Below are positions 6,797-9,421 of a stretch of 9,421 bases of DNA, one piece after another. Each line of letters starts with the position of its first letter. Within the stretch, counting starts at the first letter, position 1. The DNA is from an uncultured Oxalobacteraceae bacterium. Its GTDB lineage: Bacteria; Pseudomonadota; Gammaproteobacteria; Burkholderiales; Burkholderiaceae_D. The position numbers were made by a program, and so were the translations under genes. The DNA is taken from positions 1-9,421 of the forward strand of contig CALKVB010000281.1 of the NCBI GenBank assembly GCA_937996605.1. Direction: 5' to 3'. Under the pieces are notes generated by a model. The model searched no databases and had not been told where the DNA came from. It was given only the letters and a program-made list of their open reading frames with translations.

Positions 6797-6837
6797 CATT
6801 TCCGGCCCACTACGAGTTGACGTCAACAAACTCAGCA

Positions 6838-7359
6838 TTAAGACGCATCTTTCGGGAAGATATTCTCACGGCTTTGGTGGCGAAACCAATCCTTTACCAG
6901 CTTTACTTCATACTTATACCGATACACGGAACCGACATCAGCGTATGCAGAAAAGCTCATGTCTTTCAACTCTTCTTTACCCTCGGCGATTGTATTGCCT
7001 TGTTGATCCTTTAGGGTGTACTGAAAACTTAGGCGCGGCCAATTGTAGGTAGGATTGGCGGTAGAGCACTGATTATTCAAATATACATGGCCGTTCGCAT
7101 CAATCGAGCCCGGATGCGCATCACAACTATCACGACGCACTGTCGCCAAATGCATGTCCGTGATATGCACATCAAGCGAATAAGCCTCTGGTAATCGTTT
7201 CGCCATACTATTGAATACACGACTCAACTCCTGCACCGCGTCTTTACCAGCCTCCGACTTTGCATCGATCATGGTAACGTTTGCGGTACCGGCGACTGCA
7301 AAGCTACTCAGCACGCTGGCGAAACCAAATGCGAAAAACGCGATAGCCGTCTTCTTCAT
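6838..7359 (-). CDS. Exported DUF3016-like protein
   Basis: This 173-aa periplasmic protein has a clear Sec signal peptide (MKKTAIAFFAFGFASVL, cleavage after AVA near residue 23). The mature part starts with a TANVTMIDAKS strand, contains LDVHITDMHLATVRRD near 62-77, and ends with WPRLSFQYTLKDQQG (about 108-122) followed by a conserved-looking KLVKDWFRHQ tail. From memory this matches the pattern of DUF3016 proteins of proteobacteria, which have no known biochemical function. Two cysteines (79 and 98) could form a disulfide in the periplasm. The start is well supported: AGGGGA lies 7 nt upstream of the ATG at 7359. A strong promoter with an inverted repeat at the start site lies upstream and an intrinsic terminator lies downstream, so it is a tidy, probably regulated single-gene unit. 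Confidence 0.82.
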   Translation of the reverse strand: MKKTAIAFFAFGFASVLSSFAVAGTANVTMIDAKSEAGKDAVQELSRVFNSMAKRLPEAYSLDVHITDMHLATVRRDSCDAHPGSIDANGHVYLNNQCSTANPTYNWPRLSFQYTLKDQQGNTIAEGKEELKDMSFSAYADVGSVYRYKYEVKLVKDWFRHQSRENIFPKDAS

Positions 7360-7384
7360 CGTTATCCCCTAAAAAAATGTTTAC

Positions 7385-7398
7385 TCTACACATGTAGA
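7385..7398 (-). promoter_or_regulatory. Inverted repeat at the predicted transcription start of the DUF3016-like gene (candidate operator)
   Basis: The sequence TCTACA-CA-TGTAGA is a perfect 6-bp inverted repeat with a 2-bp spacer. It begins 7 nt beyond the -10 hexamer of the promoter at 7405-7433, so it covers the predicted +1 to +14. A repressor bound here would block initiation. This role is inferred from position only. Confidence 0.5.
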
Positions 7399-7404
7399 AG
7401 AATA

Positions 7405-7433
7405 ACTATAGGATACGCATAAGTGTTTGTAAA
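7405..7433 (-). promoter_or_regulatory. Strong sigma-70-type promoter of the DUF3016-like gene
   Basis: Read on the minus strand, TTTACA (7433-7428; 5 of 6 to TTGACA) is followed by an exact 17-nt spacer and TATAGT (7410-7405; 5 of 6 to TATAAT). The predicted start is about 7398, which gives a leader of about 39 nt ending in the AGGGGA ribosome site. Confidence 0.75.
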
Positions 7434-7588
7434 GTCACTATTTGTATCGAGATAGGCATCCAGATATTAGCGATTTATCCTAGCCGCACGATCCCATGCT
7501 CTATCAATAGAATGCGCACACAGACTTAACGCAATTCAGTTGCGGTTGGTAGAGACGGTAAGCTTCCAGCGATTACATCAAGAATGCA

Positions 7589-8398
7589 TTAAGGCTTGAT
7601 AAATTTAAGCGTCATACGGTCACTCTCACCAATCGCTAGATATTTCTCGCGTTTGTAGGCGCCATTGCTTAGACTCGGAGGCAAAGACCAAACACCGAAA
7701 GTATAGTCAGCGTCATCTTTAGGGTTAGCATTGATTTCAGACTTGGTCACTAATTTGAAGCCGGCTTCTTCGGCGAGGCGAATGACATAAGATTCATGGA
7801 CATATCCACTCATAGCGCGCGTATCCTGCGGCATTGCTTCAGGGCGACGATGATCGACCACACCGAAAATACCACCCGATTTCAAACTTGCAAACACGGC
7901 ACTCAACGCTGCTTTGATAGCCTCATCTTTTTCGCCTACCCAATTATGTACATTGCGGAAGGTCAATACCATATCTACTGTACCGTTCTTAGCGAAATCA
8001 AAAGCCTTTTTGCGTGGTTCAAACAAACCGATTTTGACACGATCATAAACCGCTGGTTTAGTCGCCAAAAAATTTCGGAACTGCTGAGTAAAAAATCCCT
8101 TTTCACCTTCGACGATAGGTCCATCAACACCGATCAATGTCCCCTTCTCACGCAAATAAGGTGCCAAGATCTCAGTGTACCAACCACCTTCTGGCATCAA
8201 TTCCACCACAGTCATATTTGGCTTAATGCCAAAAAAACTTAAGGTCTCGTATGGGTGGCGAGCAGTATCACGCAAAGTGTTTTCCTTGGTGCGCGAAGCC
8301 GCTGAAACCGCTGCCTTCAATGCTAAATCTTCTGCGACGGCTACGCCGTTTGCCGCAACACAAAACATGATCGCAAAAAGCCACTTTGACAAATTCAT
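7589..8398 (-). CDS. Exported class I SAM-methyltransferase-fold protein (COG4798-like)
   Basis: This protein of about 269 aa has a signal peptide (hydrophobic core LFAIMFCVAANGVAVA, cleavage after AVA before EDLALK) and then a Rossmann-type methyltransferase domain. Residues of about 48-80 carry RHPYETLSFFGIKP followed by VVELMPEGGWYTEILAP, the first strand and SAM loop. A TLIGVDGP strand end follows near 89, and the VDMVLTFRNVHNW motif-IV region is near 142-154. This order matches the predicted methyltransferases of COG4798. No substrate is known to me. The GGGGGGGAG ribosome site lies 7 nt before the ATG at 8398 but only 1 nt before the ATG at 8404, so I choose 8398. It follows the right-edge gene by 77 bp on the same strand and may be co-transcribed with it. 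The gap to the DUF3016 gene downstream is 190-230 bp and holds that gene's own promoter. Confidence 0.85.
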   Translation of the reverse strand: MNLSKWLFAIMFCVAANGVAVAEDLALKAAVSAASRTKENTLRDTARHPYETLSFFGIKPNMTVVELMPEGGWYTEILAPYLREKGTLIGVDGPIVEGEKGFFTQQFRNFLATKPAVYDRVKIGLFEPRKKAFDFAKNGTVDMVLTFRNVHNWVGEKDEAIKAALSAVFASLKSGGIFGVVDHRRPEAMPQDTRAMSGYVHESYVIRLAEEAGFKLVTKSEINANPKDDADYTFGVWSLPPSLSNGAYKREKYLAIGESDRMTLKFIKP

Positions 8399-8405
8399 AC
8401 GCATA

Positions 8406-8414
8406 CTCCCCCCC
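8406..8414 (-). promoter_or_regulatory. G-tract ribosome binding site that decides the methyltransferase start
   Basis: On the minus strand GGGGGGGAG precedes two in-frame ATGs. It ends 7 nt before the ATG at 8398 and 1 nt before the ATG at 8404, so only the second ATG has normal spacing. The run of seven G could vary in length by slippage. Confidence 0.6.
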
Positions 8415-8475
8415 GTTTTTTATTTGTGATTGATTCGACGCCAAAACTTACCCCATTAGCTATCTCAAACTAAGT

Positions 8476-9421
8476 TTAGAACTGGGGCTTATTGGCGCGC
8501 GCTTTCTCTTCTGCTTCTGCCTTCTTCTTGAGGTACTCGGCTTGGGCCGCATTCATCGTATTCACATCACGAATCAAGGCCGGAGAGTACATCACCATAT
8601 CGTAACTTTGAATCAAATCCGTATTTGATTTCAATGAGGCATAGGTTGTGAGTGCGATCGCGCATGTGTTGCGAAAGCTATTTTGAATACTCACGTAATC
8701 GGAAAGGGGAATAGACGTCGTGTATTGCTGCGCGGCACATGGGCCGGATTTTGAATCGAGGTGATGTGATGCGCTTTGCTTGCCATCAACGCCGTAAGAC
8801 CACGCGAAATAACCAAAATTCGGGCGATTTCGTTCACCGACATTCACATTTGGCGCATCGTATTTCTCGAACAATGCTTTTTTATAGGTATCTAAAAGAA
8901 GCGGCTGATCTTTCGGTAGCTCAATATGGCGACCGATTAACCAAATATTGCCTGCCTCATTAAAGTACACCGTGAATTGATCGGTGGGCATGGCGTTCGG
9001 CGACCCAGCTTTCGCGGCGATCCCGCGATAGTCGTTCACCATGAGGTTCAACTTTTCTATCCTGTAATTCGGATTGAGCTTCTTAATCAGAGGCAGCGCG
9101 TCATTGACGTTCATACCGAGACTAATGCCACTAATTTCTGGCTTACGAATCGTTGCTAAGTACTTCGGGAAAGAATTGGAATCTAGCAGCAAGCCCGGTG
9201 AGCCCTGCACCGGAAGACCATTCATGTTGACAGTGCCAACTTTTGCTGGACTCGAACCAACCGATCCCAAAGTAGACGATGCGCTCGATGTGGAGCCGTC
9301 AGATTGTTCAGGTTTGGAAGCGCTTTGCTGCCCCTCTTTGACACTGTCCTTAATGATTTTCTTAAGATTAAATGACTGAGCGTTGGCGTTGGTGGTTGAA
9401 AGCGCAAGACCAGCTAAAAAT
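8476..9421 (-). CDS. Exported protein of unknown function, N-terminus beyond the right edge
   Basis: An automatic start would fall on a TTG at 9270, but the frame stays open to the window edge and reads through FLAGLALSTTNANA, the end of a signal peptide with an A-N-A cleavage site, then QSFNLKKIIKDSV. The true start is therefore outside the window. After the signal comes a Ser/Thr/Gly-rich linker (about 9240-9330). A domain follows that contains PEISGISLGMNVNDALPLIKK (about 9075-9135), which resembles the GIxLGMs-x-x-x-A opening of small SmpA/OmlA-like repeats, although I cannot confirm that family. The visible part has two cysteines (GPCAAQQY and NTCAIA), possibly disulfide-linked. It ends in a charged helix (KKKAEAEEKARANK), likely a short coiled coil. 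I do not recognise the protein. It is probably periplasmic and lies upstream of the exported methyltransferase, possibly in the same operon. Confidence 0.75.
   Translation of the reverse strand, partial: FLAGLALSTTNANAQSFNLKKIIKDSVKEGQQSASKPEQSDGSTSSASSTLGSVGSSPAKVGTVNMNGLPVQGSPGLLLDSNSFPKYLATIRKPEISGISLGMNVNDALPLIKKLNPNYRIEKLNLMVNDYRGIAAKAGSPNAMPTDQFTVYFNEAGNIWLIGRHIELPKDQPLLLDTYKKALFEKYDAPNVNVGERNRPNFGYFAWSYGVDGKQSASHHLDSKSGPCAAQQYTTSIPLSDYVSIQNSFRNTCAIALTTYASLKSNTDLIQSYDMVMYSPALIRDVNTMNAAQAEYLKKKAEAEEKARANKPQF

Noticed and set aside
7796..8242. A 148-codon open frame on the plus strand inside the methyltransferase gene
   Set aside because: It lies wholly opposite a well-supported gene with recognisable motifs, and its product has an unnatural composition with no domain or ribosome site.
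8467..8477. The palindrome AAACT-A-AGTTT at the end of the right-edge gene
   Set aside because: It is short and AT-rich, overlaps the stop codon and has no T-tract; it is likely chance.

Overview
The window looks like chromosomal DNA from a Gram-negative proteobacterium. Most of its proteins carry Sec-type signal peptides or membrane segments, and the family mix (an S9 glutamyl-endopeptidase-like peptidase, a DUF3016-like protein, an exported COG4798-like methyltransferase, an orphan SBP_bac_3-like protein) fits that group. GC content is moderate. A betaproteobacterium of the Oxalobacteraceae/Undibacterium type is my guess from style, not something the sequence proves. I saw no rRNA, tRNA, CRISPR array, transposase, integrase or phage gene.

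Layout. Positions 1-1238 (minus strand) hold three unrecognised envelope proteins: a cut-off exported protein, a 3-4 TM protein of 125 aa, and a protein of 159 aa with a membrane helix at each end. Positions 1382-2525 (minus) hold two adjacent, unrelated GNAT acetyltransferases, probably one transcript; the upstream one begins with five tandem 15-bp units that repeat its start codon. Positions 2526-2689 form a divergent promoter region with a long interrupted inverted repeat. Positions 2690-5116 (plus) encode a secreted S9 serine peptidase, followed by a strong hairpin. Positions 5298-6197 (plus) encode an orphan periplasmic solute-binding-like protein that converges, 3 bp apart, on a third GNAT (6201-6716, minus). 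Positions 6838-7359 (minus) encode a DUF3016-like exported protein bracketed by a clear promoter with an inverted repeat at the predicted transcription start and a clear intrinsic terminator. Positions 7589-8398 (minus) encode an exported methyltransferase-fold protein, and 8476 to the right edge (minus) encodes an exported protein whose N-terminus lies outside the window.

How the genes fit together. I see no single pathway or obvious defence, toxin or biosynthetic system. The genes are mostly single-gene units for envelope or periplasmic proteins, mixed with cytoplasmic GNAT enzymes. The most unusual signals are the repeated start-codon array (2421-2495), the inverted repeat in the divergent promoter (2550-2599), the operator-like repeat at the start site of the DUF3016 gene (7385-7433), and a SAM-methyltransferase-like protein with an export signal. 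I did not find convincing evidence for a new multi-gene system.
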